Positions 9,304-17,215 of a stretch of 64,000 nucleotides of DNA are shown piece after piece. Positions within the stretch are counted from its first letter, which is position 1, and each line of letters begins with the position of its first letter. Source of the DNA: JBCBWG01 sp038523925 (lineage in GTDB: Bacteria; Pseudomonadota; Alphaproteobacteria; Rhizobiales; Hyphomicrobiaceae). Location: positions 124,001 to 188,000 of the forward strand of contig JBCBIY010000004.1 of assembly GCA_038523925.1 (NCBI GenBank). Reading direction: 5' to 3'. Position numbers and translations under genes: made by a program. The notes below the pieces were generated by a model. It was not told where the DNA came from. It did not search any database and saw nothing but the letters and a program-made list of their open reading frames with translations.

Positions 9304-9421
9304 TCATTCCGGTAACCCGACGACCGCTGATGTACGGTTTGACCCAAACGTGAGTGGCAGTTGAGTGTACGATCGCCAATGTTCGCGTCGAGACATTCGG
9401 ATTGAGGTTGGATCAACGGGC

Positions 9422-10153
9422 ATGCGGGCGTTCGGGCACATACTGACGATGGCAGCGGGAAGCCTGGCGCTGCTGGCAGGTGCGTCGCATCCGGCGGCCG
9501 CTCAGAAGGCGGTGGTGGAGCTGTTCACCAGCCAGGGCTGCTCGTCGTGTCCGCCGGCTGACAAGCTCCTCAGCCAGTATGCCGAACGTCGCGATATCGT
9601 CGCGCTCTCGTTCAACGTCGACTACTGGGACTATCTCGGCTGGAAGGACACGCTCGCAAAGAAGGCGTTCACCAAGCGGCAGCGAAGCTACGCGAAGTTT
9701 CGCGGCGACGGCGCAGTCTACACGCCGCAGGTCGTCGTCAACGGCCGCCAGCATGTGGTCGGTAGCGACAGCGTCGCGATCGCGGCCGCCCTTCGCGAGA
9801 CTCAGGCCAAAATGTCTGATGCGCCGGACCTGACCGTCGAGCGCAACGGTACCAAATTCCGTGTGACGATCGGGGCAAGCGCAAACCGGAAGGGCCGCAA
9901 GGCGACGGTCTGGATCGCGACCGTGACGCGGAAGGTGAAGGTTCCGATCCAGCATGGCGAGAACCGCAACCGCGTGATCACGTACCACAACGTCGTGCGC
10001 GACCTGATGCCGGTCGGCACGTGGACCGGCGACACGCAGACGCTCGAACTCGATGCGCGCCTGATGACCCATGGCGGCGCGGAGCACTGCGCAATCATCA
10101 TTCAGGCGGGCTCGACCGGCCCCATTCTCACAGCCGACTGGCTCGACCGGTAA
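9422..10153 (+). CDS. DUF1223 family thioredoxin-like secreted protein
   Basis: 243 residues from the ATG at 9422. An N-terminal signal peptide (about residues 1-27, ending HPAAAQ) is followed by VELFTSQGCSSCPPAD, the DUF1223 signature, with a CxxC at C40-C43 in a thioredoxin-like fold, then FNVDYWDYLGWKD and a VYTPQVVVNG segment. The C-terminal half is a beta-rich domain. The family is exported, widespread in alphaproteobacteria and without a firmly assigned reaction; a periplasmic redox role is inferred from the CxxC. An in-frame TTG/ATG start at 9365 would put 19 extra residues before the signal peptide and is less likely. Confidence 0.85.
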   Translation: MRAFGHILTMAAGSLALLAGASHPAAAQKAVVELFTSQGCSSCPPADKLLSQYAERRDIVALSFNVDYWDYLGWKDTLAKKAFTKRQRSYAKFRGDGAVYTPQVVVNGRQHVVGSDSVAIAAALRETQAKMSDAPDLTVERNGTKFRVTIGASANRKGRKATVWIATVTRKVKVPIQHGENRNRVITYHNVVRDLMPVGTWTGDTQTLELDARLMTHGGAEHCAIIIQAGSTGPILTADWLDR

Positions 10154-10177
10154 GCCGCATTTGCTGGCCCCAAACGC

Positions 10178-10200
10178 AAAAAAGCGGCCCATCGGACCGC
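10178..10200 (-). terminator. rho-independent terminator for the basic secreted protein gene
   Basis: Read on the minus strand, a 7-bp stem GCGGTCC / GGGCCGC (one G-U pair, loop GAT) is followed by TTTTTTG. It lies 28 bp after the stop of the gene at 10228-11037. On the plus strand it has a shorter T-run and could also end the DUF1223 transcript. Confidence 0.72.
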
Positions 10201-10227
10201 CTTTTCGCACTTGGCCCGACTTGAAGC

Positions 10228-11037
10228 CTACTTCTTCTTGCGGCGGAACAGACCTGCCTTACGCCGCTTCTTGTTCTTGCGCTTGAACACTTTCTTGACG
10301 CCGCGGCCGAACTTCTTCGCGCCACTGCCAACCTTGCGGACGTTGCTCTTCACGTTCTGGCCGGCGTACTTCAGCGGATTCTTTTTGATCGCGGCCATGC
10401 GGCGGCGATACTCAGCAGGGTTCGTCGCCTTAAGTGTCGCGAGTTCCGCCGGATCAAGACCGGTGACAGTCGCGCCGACCGCCACCACGGCACCGACGCC
10501 GGTTGCGCCAGCAGCAATCTTACCGACCGTGCGCGCACCTTTGAGAAGCTTGCCGGCCCGGCGCAGGTTCCGCGCTTTGCGAGCCGCGTTTACGCCGCGT
10601 GCACTGCGGCGTAACTTCTCCGCCTTCCGCAGCTTGCGCGCGTTGCGGGCAGCCTTGGCGTTACGTCGCGCGTTTTTGATATTGCGGCGTGCATTGCGCG
10701 CGCGGTCACCGGCGCGGCGCAACTTATTGCCAGCGCGCTTCAGCCGCGACTGGATCGGGCGACGCGTGTTGCGATAACCCGCACCCGGCTTGCGCGGACG
10801 CAGGTTGATACGCACGCGCCTTGTCGTGCGCCGCGCCGCGCCCGGCTTCTTCAAGATGCCCTTGAGACCCTTGGGCCGGGTCACCTTGACCCGGATCTTC
10901 TTGGTCTTGCGCTTCTTGAAAAGCCTGACTTTCTTTGATTTTGCCTCGGCGTCAGATGACGCAACAATTGGTGCCGCAGTCACACCCGCGATTGCGATCG
11001 CGAGCGTAAGCAGGCGAATGCCCCAGCCCTTGGTCAA
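10228..11037 (-). CDS. Lys/Arg-rich predicted secreted protein of unknown function
   Basis: 269 residues. Residues 1-32 look like a signal peptide (basic start, LLTLAIAIAGVTAA core, cleavage near DAEA-K). The rest is extraordinarily basic: by hand count about 90 of 269 residues are Lys or Arg, with few acidic ones. Residues about 90-160 are built of repeated RNARR/KAARNARKLRK-like units, probably a long charged helix. A glycine-rich hydrophobic segment (about 171-193, VGKIAAGATGVGAVVAVG) resembles a glycine-zipper membrane helix. After it comes a second basic tail ending FRRKKK. The frame is uninterrupted, has its own terminator and codon use like the neighbours, so it is probably real. I do not recognise a family; binding to anionic envelope polymers or nucleic acid is speculation. 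Confidence 0.7.
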   Translation of the reverse strand: MTKGWGIRLLTLAIAIAGVTAAPIVASSDAEAKSKKVRLFKKRKTKKIRVKVTRPKGLKGILKKPGAARRTTRRVRINLRPRKPGAGYRNTRRPIQSRLKRAGNKLRRAGDRARNARRNIKNARRNAKAARNARKLRKAEKLRRSARGVNAARKARNLRRAGKLLKGARTVGKIAAGATGVGAVVAVGATVTGLDPAELATLKATNPAEYRRRMAAIKKNPLKYAGQNVKSNVRKVGSGAKKFGRGVKKVFKRKNKKRRKAGLFRRKKK

Positions 11038-11247
11038 GTCCAGTCCTCCGTGGTGCCGCCCATTCTATGAAACGGACGAACAGTTTCTCCTCCGCGCATA
11101 AGATAAGTACACTGGATGACTGCGGGCTGAACAGACCTTCCTGATAAGGAATGCAGTTAACGAGGTTTTCTGCGGCCGATATTCATCGCCGCCGGAACGC
11201 GCTTACCGAAGTGTTCTGCGAAATCTGCAAGACTATGTGAAAGTCGC

Positions 11248-12483
11248 CTATGAGCGGCCGCGCATGCCGAGCGTTCGCAGACGGAGCGCATTGAGCTTGA
11301 TGAAGCCTTTGGCGTCCGCCTGATTATAAGCGCCGGCATCATCTTCAAACGTCACGAGCTCTTCTGAATAGAGCGATTGAGGGCTTTCGCGGCCGACCAC
11401 AATAACGTTGCCTTTGTAGAGCTTCAGCCGGACTTCGCCCGCGACGTGTTCCTGGCTTTTGTCGATGGCCGCCTGCAGCATCTCGCGTTCCGGCGCGAAC
11501 CAAAAGCCGTTGTAGATGAGTTCCGCATAGCGCGGCATCAGCTCGTCCTTCAGATGCATCGCGCCGCGGTCAAGCGTCAGGCTTTCAATTGCCCGGTGCG
11601 CCTGGAGCAGGATGGTGCCGCCCGGAGTCTCATAGATCCCGCGCGACTTCATGCCGACGAACCGGTTCTCGACGAGATCGATGCGTCCAATGCCATTGTC
11701 GCGGCCAAGATCGTTCAGCCGTGCAAGCAGCGTCGCCGGCGACAGCGCTTCGCCATTGATTGAGACCGCATCGCCCTTCTCAAAGCCAACCGTGATCTCC
11801 GTGGGCGTGTCGGGTGCATCCTCCGGGTTCACGGTCCGCTGGAAGACATCCTCTGGGGCTTCAACCGCCGGATCTTCGAGCACCTTCCCCTCGGACGATG
11901 AGTGCAGCAGGTTCGCGTCCACCGAGAACGGTGCTTCGCCGCGCTTGTCCTTGGCGATCGGAATCTGGTGCTGCTCGGCAAACGCAATCAGCGATTCCCG
12001 GCTGTTGAACTCCCACTCGCGCCACGGCGAGATGATTTTGATGTCGGGCTGCAGTGCGTAGTAGCCAAGCTCGAAACGGACCTGATCGTTCCCCTTGCCC
12101 GTCGCGCCATGGCAGACCGCGTCTGCGCCCGTTTGATGCGCGATCTCAATTTGCTTCTTCGCGATCAGCGGACGCGCAATCGATGTCCCAAGAAGATAGA
12201 TGCCTTCGTAGACCGCATTGGCGCGGAACATCGGGAAGACGTACTCGCTGACGAACTCCTCGCGCAGGTCTTCGATGAAGATGTGCTCCGGCTTGATTCC
12301 GAGCAGCTCGGCTTTCTTCCGCGCCGGCTCCAGCTCCTCGCCCTGGCCCAGATCGGCCGTAAACGTGACCACCTCGCAGCCGTAGGTCTGTTGCAGCCAC
12401 TTCAGGATGATCGACGTATCGAGGCCTCCGGAATAGGCGAGCACGACGCGCTTCACGCTGCCGTATCTGGGGTCATCGGCCAT
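11248..12483 (-). CDS. argG: argininosuccinate synthase
   Basis: 411 residues, normal for ArgG. The ATP-pyrophosphatase loop AYSGGLDTS is at 16-24, and the conserved CHGATGKGNDQVRFE and ISPWREWEFNSRE stretches are present. It joins citrulline and aspartate with ATP in the penultimate step of arginine synthesis. It stands alone: 210 bp of apparently non-coding sequence separate it from the next minus-strand gene, and a divergent DsbA-family gene lies upstream. No attenuator or ARG operator could be recognised. Confidence 0.97.
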   Translation of the reverse strand: MADDPRYGSVKRVVLAYSGGLDTSIILKWLQQTYGCEVVTFTADLGQGEELEPARKKAELLGIKPEHIFIEDLREEFVSEYVFPMFRANAVYEGIYLLGTSIARPLIAKKQIEIAHQTGADAVCHGATGKGNDQVRFELGYYALQPDIKIISPWREWEFNSRESLIAFAEQHQIPIAKDKRGEAPFSVDANLLHSSSEGKVLEDPAVEAPEDVFQRTVNPEDAPDTPTEITVGFEKGDAVSINGEALSPATLLARLNDLGRDNGIGRIDLVENRFVGMKSRGIYETPGGTILLQAHRAIESLTLDRGAMHLKDELMPRYAELIYNGFWFAPEREMLQAAIDKSQEHVAGEVRLKLYKGNVIVVGRESPQSLYSEELVTFEDDAGAYNQADAKGFIKLNALRLRTLGMRGRS

Positions 12484-12580
12484 GGTACTGTCCCGGTGTT
12501 GACAAGGCGGCGCGCGGGTCTGCGGGCCTGGCTCGTCACGTACAAAATGTGGCCAAGCGCAGCAAGCGACGGAGCGCGCG

Positions 12581-13180
12581 ATGAAGCAGGTGACGTTTTG
12601 GTACGACCTTGCATCGACCTATGCGTTCTTGAGCGCAATGCGAATTGAGGAGCGCGCGCTAGAGGCCGGTGTTGACGTCGTATGGCAGCCGTTCCTGCTC
12701 GGGCCGATCTTCAAGGCAGCCGGCTGGGACACCTCGCCGTTCAATCTGCACCCGGCGAAGGGCCGCTATATGGTCCGCGATATCGAACGGATCGCCAGCG
12801 CGCGGGCGCTGACGTTCGTTCTGCCCAACCCGTTTCCGGCGCACAGCCTACAGGCCGCCCGCCTCATCATCGCGCAACGGGATCAGGCGACCCGCGCGCG
12901 CCTCTCGCGACGGGTGTTCGCCCGCCAGTTCGATGGCACCGGCTTTGACATCGCCGATCCAGAACGGCTCGAAGCCGCGGCGCGGGACGTGGGCCTTACC
13001 GATGAAGACATTGCGCGGGCAAAAACTGACGACGCAAAAGCAGACCTCCGTCGCGCGACGGAGACGGCGCAGGCGCTCGGCATTTTCGGGGCGCCGAGCT
13101 TCACGACCACTGACGGTGAGCTGTTTTGGGGCGACGACCGGCTGGACGCTGCGCTGCGGTGGGCGGGGGAGATCGCGTAG
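12581..13180 (+). CDS. DsbA-like / 2-hydroxychromene-2-carboxylate isomerase family protein
   Basis: 199 residues. The beginning, TFWYDLASTYAFLSAMRIE, and the end, GIFGAPSFTTTDGELFWGDDRLD, match the HCCA isomerase branch of the DsbA/kappa-GST family (thioredoxin fold with an inserted helical domain). The CxxC of DsbA is replaced by a serine-type position, as expected for the glutathione-using branch. Such proteins include NahD, which isomerises 2-hydroxychromene-2-carboxylate in naphthalene breakdown, but most genomic members have no proven substrate and no aromatic pathway is nearby. A general glutathione-dependent role is equally likely. Confidence 0.82.
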   Translation: MKQVTFWYDLASTYAFLSAMRIEERALEAGVDVVWQPFLLGPIFKAAGWDTSPFNLHPAKGRYMVRDIERIASARALTFVLPNPFPAHSLQAARLIIAQRDQATRARLSRRVFARQFDGTGFDIADPERLEAAARDVGLTDEDIARAKTDDAKADLRRATETAQALGIFGAPSFTTTDGELFWGDDRLDAALRWAGEIA

Positions 13181-13262
13181 GACTCATGGCCGATAGGGCA
13201 CGACCCAATTATGCGGCATGCTGAGCTTCGGCAGCGAGGCCGAAGCAAGCGGAGTTGAGACG

Positions 13263-13643
13263 ATGGGTTGGCGCGGAATTGCAATTGCGATCGCAGCAGC
13301 GCTCGCGCTCGGAGCGGGACTGCCAGGGGACACTGCGGTGGCTCAGTCGACGGCGAAGACGACGGCCAAGGCGAAAAAGCCGAAAGCAAAGTCTGCCGCC
13401 AAGCCAAAGAAGGCCAGCGCGAAGGTCAAGACAACCGCGCGGCCCAAGAAGACGACAAAAAAGAAGGCGAAGCGGAAGGCGTCAACGTCGCCATGTCAGG
13501 GCCTATCGCAGTCAGCTTGCGGCGCGAAGTCGACCGCATGCTCGTGGATCCGGCCGAAGAAAAAGGTCTCGAGTGATGGCCGCAAACTGACAGCCTATTG
13601 CCGCAAGCGCCCGGCCAAACGCACGACGGCGAAATCGAGCTAA
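13263..13643 (+). CDS. small Lys-rich secreted protein with four-cysteine C-terminal module
   Basis: 126 residues from the ATG at 13263 (the open frame starts at 13218). A signal peptide (about 1-28, ending AVAQ) is followed by a Lys/Ala/Thr-rich low-complexity linker (about 29-74) and then a compact module with cysteines at 78, 86, 93 and 113 (PCQGLSQSAC, ACSWIRPKK, AYCRKRP). Four cysteines in an exported protein suggest two disulfides. The tail is again basic. It ends 4 bp before the convergent phasin-like gene. I know of similar short Cys modules in alphaproteobacterial and phage hypotheticals but cannot name a family; function unknown. Confidence 0.68.
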   Translation: MGWRGIAIAIAAALALGAGLPGDTAVAQSTAKTTAKAKKPKAKSAAKPKKASAKVKTTARPKKTTKKKAKRKASTSPCQGLSQSACGAKSTACSWIRPKKKVSSDGRKLTAYCRKRPAKRTTAKSS

Positions 13644-13647
13644 TCGC

Positions 13648-14421
13648 TTAGTCTTTGTCTTTGGCGGGCGCATCGTCGCCGTCTTCAGGCGCGGCAACAT
13701 CAACGGCATCGTCGCTGGCTTCGATGAGTTTCGCCTCGTCGGCCGCAGGCTTCTCATCCTCGATACGCGCTTCGGCAGCAAAGCCTGAGCCCGCGTAGCT
13801 TCCGGCCCATGGCCAGGCCGCGATCGGCTCAACCATCGGGATTGCGATCTTGAAGACCGTCTGATCCGGCATCGTGATCGAGGCCACGGCATCACGTGCC
13901 TTCGTGCCATTAGACGTCGTCACTGCTTCGGATGTGAGCTCGGCGCGGGCGCCCATCGAGCCCGCCAGCTTCGAGATCGACTGCATCATCATGACGACCG
14001 GCTGCACCGCCATCGCCGCGGCAGGCGCGGCGAACGGCAGGCCGTGTTGCGCGAACGGGTTCGACATCCCGAATGGCATGAGGCCGCCGGCCATCGCAGG
14101 CGACGGCATCATCGACGCCTGCGCCGCAAGCCCAAACGGCGCCATAGCCATCTGCTGCCAGGCGATCACGAACGGGTTCGCGTTCACAAGACCACTTGCG
14201 AGCTCCGACCAGGGCGTGACGGGCTTTCGATACCAAGACCCGGAGCCGCCTGTGTCGCGCGCGGTGCTCGCTCGATCGGCCGCCTGCTCTGGGCGTTCGT
14301 GACCCCGCGTTGCCGTATCGAACGCAGACAGCGTCAGCGCGCACATCTGCTGCTGTGAGGAAATACAGGCCTGCCACCAAATCTGGCCGGCTGCGAGTTG
14401 CGCTTGCAGCGGATTGAACAT
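13648..14421 (-). CDS. phasin-like protein (probable PHA granule-associated)
   Basis: 257 residues from the ATG at 14421 (FNPLQAQLAAGQIWW). The first 50 residues form an amphipathic helix region of the kind seen at the start of phasins (many Q, A, W and M). The centre (about 80-160) is unusually rich in Met, Ala, Phe and Pro, and the C-terminus is acidic (EDGDDAPAKDKD). A longer frame to 14532 adds a Cys-rich stretch that is more likely promoter DNA. The upstream region is dense in TGCA/CTGC repeats resembling targets of the PHA regulator PhaR, which supports the phasin idea. Family assignment is tentative. Confidence 0.55.
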   Translation of the reverse strand: MFNPLQAQLAAGQIWWQACISSQQQMCALTLSAFDTATRGHERPEQAADRASTARDTGGSGSWYRKPVTPWSELASGLVNANPFVIAWQQMAMAPFGLAAQASMMPSPAMAGGLMPFGMSNPFAQHGLPFAAPAAAMAVQPVVMMMQSISKLAGSMGARAELTSEAVTTSNGTKARDAVASITMPDQTVFKIAIPMVEPIAAWPWAGSYAGSGFAAEARIEDEKPAADEAKLIEASDDAVDVAAPEDGDDAPAKDKD

Positions 14422-14501
14422 CGATGATTGCCGGTTTTGTGCGGCGCAGCAGTCAGAACATGCCGGTGCGCCGTGAGTTTTGTCGCATACTAGCAGAGAT
14501 T

Positions 14502-14532
14502 GTGCACTGCAGCAAATGCAGCTCTGCTGCAC
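14502..14532. promoter_or_regulatory. TGCA-rich inverted repeats, candidate PhaR-type operator
   Basis: Upstream of the phasin-like gene, TGCAG (14517-14521) and CTGCA (14527-14531) form a perfect inverted repeat with a 5-bp spacer, nested inside GTGCA (14502-14506) and TGCAC (14528-14532). A further GCGGCGCAGCAG lies at about 14441-14452. PhaR of other alphaproteobacteria binds CTGC/GCAG-type repeats near phasin genes; the match here is by eye only. Confidence 0.4.
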
Positions 14533-14595
14533 TTGGCCTGCACGAACCGCGTATCTCGACCGGTCCGCCGGCCGACTGGTCAGGCTTGGCGGGGC

Positions 14596-15243
14596 TTACG
14601 CCGGCTTTGCGGCTGTCCGTGTGACCGGAACCGACCCGGTAGACGAGCGGGTGCCGGCGTCTCGGGCGCCCTGCGGCGTTGGTGCTTTGGCTCTCCCGGA
14701 CCCGCTGCTGCTGGCCGCGGCTTCGGATGACTTTGCAGCGACCGGGATGTCTGACTTCGCACCGGGCTTTACGTGATCGCGATCGGTCGCCGGCGCTTCA
14801 TCCGGCGCCGACCGCTTACGTCGCCCCCGGCGCCCACCTGCATACCGGCCAGCGACCAGCCAATACGCAATACCGCCCAGGAAACCCGCCGAAAGATAAG
14901 CCGCGACGGCGTAGCTATTCGCAACTGTCGCGGCGTCGGGCGGCTCGCCAGCAAGCAGGACCGCGAACCCGGCAAGTGCCACGAAGACGCCGCCGATTGC
15001 GTAGTAGGCGAAACTCCGGATGGCGAAGATCTCGGCGATCGTCCCGAAGATCAAAACAAACGGCGCCGCGAATAGCGCGTTGACAGCCGCGACATCCTGC
15101 AGCCAGGCCGCAGCGATCAACCAGCGCTCCTGGCCCGCGACAACGAGTTCAGCCGGCGACAGCGCGAACAGGATCTTCGTCACGCCCGCGACGATGGCGG
15201 CAATCACCAACCCGATGATCATGCGAAACAACGCAGCGAACAT
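14596..15243 (-). CDS. four-helix membrane protein with basic/Ser-rich tail, unknown function
   Basis: 215 residues from the ATG at 15243, which has GGAG six bases upstream (a GTG at 15258 is also open). About four membrane helices occupy residues 5-135; the last, GFLGGIAYWLVAGRY, is followed by a long cytoplasmic tail rich in Arg, Ser, Ala and Pro that looks disordered. The helix-four motif GF-GG--YWL-AGR is shared with the next upstream gene, so the two are paralogues. Function unknown. It is 141 bp downstream of its paralogue on the same strand. Confidence 0.7.
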   Translation of the reverse strand: MFAALFRMIIGLVIAAIVAGVTKILFALSPAELVVAGQERWLIAAAWLQDVAAVNALFAAPFVLIFGTIAEIFAIRSFAYYAIGGVFVALAGFAVLLAGEPPDAATVANSYAVAAYLSAGFLGGIAYWLVAGRYAGGRRGRRKRSAPDEAPATDRDHVKPGAKSDIPVAAKSSEAAASSSGSGRAKAPTPQGARDAGTRSSTGSVPVTRTAAKPA

Positions 15244-15384
15244 GGCGAACTCCAGCACTCAACGCGCCGGCGCAGAGACCGACCTCGCGCGCAACCTAGA
15301 GGCGGTGCAGCAAGATTGTAAATACTGACGAATCTGATCTCGCGGCGCGCGCGATGCGTTGAGCCGCGGTCAGCCGCCTGGGCC

Positions 15385-15867
15385 TTAAGCCGTGCGGCCG
15401 GCGAGCAGCCAATACAAGAAGCCCCCGAAGAAGCCTGCCGTCGCGCAAATCTGGAGCACCGACGTCGCCGGAAGCTGGACATCGCCGACCGCGACAAACG
15501 TCGACAGCACGGGGGCGGCAGCCACCGCCAGCCCGCCGCCGACGAGATAAAACAGCAGCGAGCGTATCCGGCCGACCTCGCCAATCACCACGACGAGCAG
15601 AGCCGGCAAGAGCGACAGCCCGGACACGACCGCTCCGAAGAAATTCATGATCGACACCGCCGACGACCAGCCCTCGATCTCATCATCAATCTGACCGGCC
15701 ACCGTCCGCGTCACTTCCTCAAGGCCGAGCGTCACCAGCACGAACGCTGTGCCCACGGCCGCGATCAGCAAGGCGAACGGGATCAGGATCAGGCGGCCGA
15801 TCGTGCCAAGCACAGTGACGTCGCGCCGGCCGGCTGCATCACCGCGTGCTGGTTGCTCACGCGCCAT
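15385..15867 (-). CDS. four-helix membrane protein, paralogue of the preceding gene
   Basis: 160 residues. A basic N-terminal tail of about 20 residues is followed by four predicted membrane helices: residues about 22-50, 70-95, 102-125 and 135-157. The end reads GFFGGFLYWLLAGRTA, close to GFLGGIAYWLVAGRY of the downstream gene at 14596. Its ATG at 15867 lies inside the rlmN 3' end (11-bp overlap), so it is probably translated from the rlmN message. No function is known to me; the pairing with rlmN seems to be a layout of related alphaproteobacteria rather than a functional link. Confidence 0.72.
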   Translation of the reverse strand: MAREQPARGDAAGRRDVTVLGTIGRLILIPFALLIAAVGTAFVLVTLGLEEVTRTVAGQIDDEIEGWSSAVSIMNFFGAVVSGLSLLPALLVVVIGEVGRIRSLLFYLVGGGLAVAAAPVLSTFVAVGDVQLPATSVLQICATAGFFGGFLYWLLAGRTA

Positions 15868-17077
15868 CGTCGGTTCCCGCGCGCGCTGCTGAGGCCCGCT
15901 CCCGGACGCTTTCAGACTTCAGCTGGCCGCAGGCTGCGAGAATGTCGCGACCGCGCGGCCTGCGGACCGGGCTCGAATAGCCAGCATCGTTCACAACGTC
16001 GGCGAAGCGGTTGATCTGGTTGTTCGACGAGCAGGTGTACTGTGAGCCGGGCCACGGATTGAACGGGATCAGATTGATCTTCGCCGGTATCCCTTCGAGG
16101 AGGCGGACGAGTTCGCGCGCGTCTGCGAGGCTGTCGTTCACGTCCTTCAGCATCACGTATTCAAACGTAATCCGGCGGGCGTTTGAGAGGCCTGGGTAGT
16201 CGCGGCAGGCTTGCAGCAGTTCGGCGATCGGCCAACGCTTGTTGATTGGGACCAGGTCATCGCGAAGGTCATCGCGCACGGCGTGCAGCGAGATCGCGAG
16301 GCTGGTCCCAGCCTCCGCGCCCCAACGCGGAATCTCAGGTACGATGCCTGACGTCGAAAGCGTGATCCGCCGCTTCGAGAGACCAATCGCGGCGCTGTCG
16401 GCGACGACGTCCATCGCGCGTTTCACGTTGTCGAAGTTGTAAAGCGGCTCGCCCATGCCCATCAGCACGACGTTGGTGATCTTGCGCTCGCCTTCTGGCA
16501 GCAGCCGCCCATCGCCTGGCGCCTCCGCGCCCGGCCAGTCGCCGATGCGATCGCGGGCAACGAGCACCTGCGCGACGATCTCATCGTAGGTCAGGTTGCG
16601 GACGAGCTTCTGCGTGCCCGTATGGCAGAACGAGCAAGTGAGCGTGCAGCCGACCTGGCTTGAAACGCACAGCGTGCCCCGGTCTGCTTCCGGGATGTAG
16701 ACGGCCTCGACCTCAGGGCCGCCACCGTCGCGGCCGCGGCTCGCAAGCTTCAACAGCCACTTGCGCGTCCCGTCCTCCGAGACCTGCTCGCTGACGATCT
16801 CCGGCCGATCAAGGTCAGCCCGTTCGGCAATTGCCGCGCGGACAGCTTTCGAGACATCGCTCATCTCATCGATGTCGCGGGCGCCGCGCACGTAGAGCCA
16901 GCTCCAGACTTGCTGCAGCCGCATCTTCATCTGCCGCTCCGGCACGCCGGCGTCGGCGAGGATGGCGCGCAAGTCTTCCCGGTCGCGGCCTGCAAGCGAC
17001 ACGCGCTCACCCATCCGTGGCGCTGAGATCAGCGGCACGTCGGCAGGCGCAGGCTTCGTGTCGAGCAAGGTTGGCAT
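15857..17077 (-). CDS. rlmN: 23S rRNA (adenine2503-C2)-methyltransferase RlmN
   Basis: 406 residues from the ATG at 17077 (MPTLLDTKPAP); the extra 21 residues of the longer frame are not conserved. Radical-SAM cysteines are C144, C148 and C151 (GCTLTCSFCHTG). C137 (TLCVSSQ) and C383 (AACGQL) correspond to the two catalytic cysteines of E. coli RlmN, the latter carrying the methyl group in transit. The MGMGEPLYN motif is also present. It methylates A2503 of 23S rRNA and A37 of some tRNAs. It is followed by, and overlaps, a small membrane-protein gene. Confidence 0.95.
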   Translation of the reverse strand: MPTLLDTKPAPADVPLISAPRMGERVSLAGRDREDLRAILADAGVPERQMKMRLQQVWSWLYVRGARDIDEMSDVSKAVRAAIAERADLDRPEIVSEQVSEDGTRKWLLKLASRGRDGGGPEVEAVYIPEADRGTLCVSSQVGCTLTCSFCHTGTQKLVRNLTYDEIVAQVLVARDRIGDWPGAEAPGDGRLLPEGERKITNVVLMGMGEPLYNFDNVKRAMDVVADSAAIGLSKRRITLSTSGIVPEIPRWGAEAGTSLAISLHAVRDDLRDDLVPINKRWPIAELLQACRDYPGLSNARRITFEYVMLKDVNDSLADARELVRLLEGIPAKINLIPFNPWPGSQYTCSSNNQINRFADVVNDAGYSSPVRRPRGRDILAACGQLKSESVRERASAARAGTDDGA

Positions 17078-17148
17078 TTGGCTGGTTTCGGGTTTTGCGT
17101 GAGCGGCCGATATCGCAACAGGCGCCCAGAAAATCAACAAACAGAAAC

Positions 17149-17164
17149 GGGCGCCGAAGCGCCC
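17149..17164 (-). terminator. terminator hairpin after ctpA
   Basis: Perfect 6-bp stem GGGCGC / GCGCCC with a CGAA (TTCG on the minus strand) tetraloop, 52 bp past the ctpA stop. Read on the minus strand it is followed by a T-rich stretch (cgtttctgtttgttg), supporting termination of the envC-ctpA transcript before rlmN. Confidence 0.68.
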
Positions 17165-17215
17165 GACTGTATTCCATCCTGTCCGCGGCAGCGCGATCGC
17201 CGCCGGGAAAAGGAC

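Noticed and set aside
11152..11238. 28-codon plus-strand frame between the basic protein gene and argG
   Set aside because: No spaced ribosome binding site (AAGGA touches the ATG) and no recognisable feature; chance frame.
12498..12545. TTGACA upstream of the DsbA-like gene
   Set aside because: The stretch 16-18 bp downstream is GC-rich, and the nearest A/T-rich bases are about 40 bp away.
14422..14532. Cys-rich N-terminal extension of the phasin-like protein (frame to 14532)
   Set aside because: The cysteines come from the TGC-rich repeats of the regulatory region, and MFNPLQ is a typical start.
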